64,000 bases of DNA from NCBI GenBank assembly GCA_036365455.1, contig JAWQUS010000025.1, positions 25,766,001 to 25,830,000 on the forward strand, in the 5' to 3' direction. A program made the translations under genes and the position numbers. Positions 62,965 through 64,000 of this stretch are shown here, piece after piece (positions within the stretch are counted from its first letter, which is position 1; each line of letters starts with the position of its first letter). This DNA is from Macrosoma leucophasiata. Taxonomy: Eukaryota > Arthropoda > Insecta > Lepidoptera > Hedylidae. Under the pieces are notes generated by a model that did not search any database, was not told the DNA's origin, and was given only the letters and a program-made list of their open reading frames with translations.

Positions 62965-64000
62965 CACCCCAAAACGACCCAAATCTAAATCAACGTCTAG
63001 AAACTTGTCTTGTAACCAAGTGATTGTTAGTAAGTAAATTATTAACATCTTCATCAATCTAGTCCGGTCGGGTGCAAAAACTTCCCGGTTTCAACCCTTG
63101 CATTCAATGTCTCCAGTCGGGCCGATTTTGCCCGATCGCTTCCCTTGTGAATATTAAACAGACGTATCGATATACAGGGTGGATTAGAAGCGATCGTGGG
63201 AATCATTTACGGTCCAACCGGCCGGGTGGTTGAAGGTTTTGAAAATTTTAACACTGGAGGATTTTATATTGCAGTTGGTGTGTTAATTTGTACCTAACTT
63301 GTAATTATTTTTTCTGATTAATTTTCAATTCACTTCAACAACTTATTCCTTCTAGTGTTGGAAGTAGTAGTAGAAAGTATTTTTCAAATACAAACAAAAC
63401 TATACTATAGTTTAACTTTTCAATCTAGGGTCCTGAACTTAACGTCACCATTAAATGGAAATCCCTCAATAAAGTGTATCCTAAATTTGCATGTCACAAA
63501 TAATGTACTTTTAATTGGTGATGACATTCAGTATTATGACATAACTATTTTATTTCTAAAATAGTAGATAATTCGAAACAACATTTCGAACTTTTGAACT
63601 TTATGGATACTGAAGTTTTTAGGAAACGTGTTATGGATAGTATTTTTTTCTGAAGTTCCCGAGAGATGTTTGAAGAGACTCCCGATTATTAATATTCAAA
63701 CTGAAGCGCTGCTGAACAATTGTTTTTATCAGCAGATATATTGCCAAATGCTGAAGAGTTTACCGCTCTACTACTGGAGCTCAACCAAAAATTACATCAT
63801 AATGACCTAGTCTTTTATTTTTACATACTAAAATGTACCTACTACCAATCAAAGTTCACCGTTCAATAAACTATACGACTTTATAATTTCTGGCACACAT
63901 ACCATTGAAATTTCTTGTTTCATAGAGATGTTTGCTATGCTTTGTTTGCTTCATGACACAAAGACGAACTGCTGAGCCTCTTTACTAAACAGCGCCGTTC
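62965..64000. other. Right edge, nothing recognised
   Basis: Short open frames at 63355 and 63628 show no family signature. AT-rich; no repeat boundary found. Confidence 0.4.

Overview
The window looks like lepidopteran (moth or butterfly) nuclear DNA. It has intron-split coding exons with GT/AG borders, AT-rich spacers, and a repeat set typical of moths: RTE- and jockey-like LINE scraps, several tRNA-headed SINEs, Helitrons with a TCTATACTTATAATAAA-type start and a CTAG end, and mariner, hAT-like and Harbinger-like elements. The species cannot be fixed from the sequence alone.

One cellular gene is convincing. The 3' half of a neuroligin gene lies on the + strand between 5687 and 23729. Six exons (5687-5810, 6859-7071, 8447-8585, 21537-21688, 22113-22271, 22889-23729) join in one open frame of about 542 residues. 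They encode the C-terminal part of the cholinesterase-like ectodomain, a Thr-rich stalk, one membrane helix, and a cytoplasmic tail ending in a hydrophobic PDZ-ligand-like terminus (MEELRV). The 5' exons must lie to the left of base 1. The fourth intron in the window (8586-21536, about 13 kb) is swollen by transposons. A short 3' UTR with AATAAA at 24005 follows the stop.

Layout. 1-5.7 kb: intron with a tandem 0.6-kb repeat carrying two nested LINE fragments, a palindromic MITE, a tRNA-headed SINE and a LINE endonuclease fragment. 5.7-8.6 kb: three exons, a SINE split by a LINE 3' end. 8.6-21.5 kb: giant intron with Harbinger-like elements, an hAT-like MITE, a 0.58-kb-arm palindrome, a jockey-like pseudogene, four SINEs and a full-length non-autonomous Helitron. 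21.5-24.0 kb: last three exons and 3' UTR. 24.2-64 kb: I see no host gene, only transposon remains. These include an RTE pseudogene (24.2-25.5), a 3-kb alternating inverted-repeat/GT array (32.3-35.3), further Helitrons (36.7, 39.7), hAT-like or P-like elements with 8-bp target duplications (28.7, 42.1, 43.75), an 838-bp-arm palindrome (56.3-58.65), a LINE 3' fragment (60.9-61.75) and a deleted mariner (62.4-62.96).

The commonest repeat, called R family here, is about 285 bp. It begins with a GGTGGTAGAGCTCC-like end and finishes in an A-rich tail. I count about 25 whole or partial members, often in head-to-head pairs. The most unusual signals are the large palindromes, the alternating inverted array with GT/GTCAC spacers, and a 48-bp hAT-like insertion with perfect 8-bp target duplications. 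I found no convincing new gene system.
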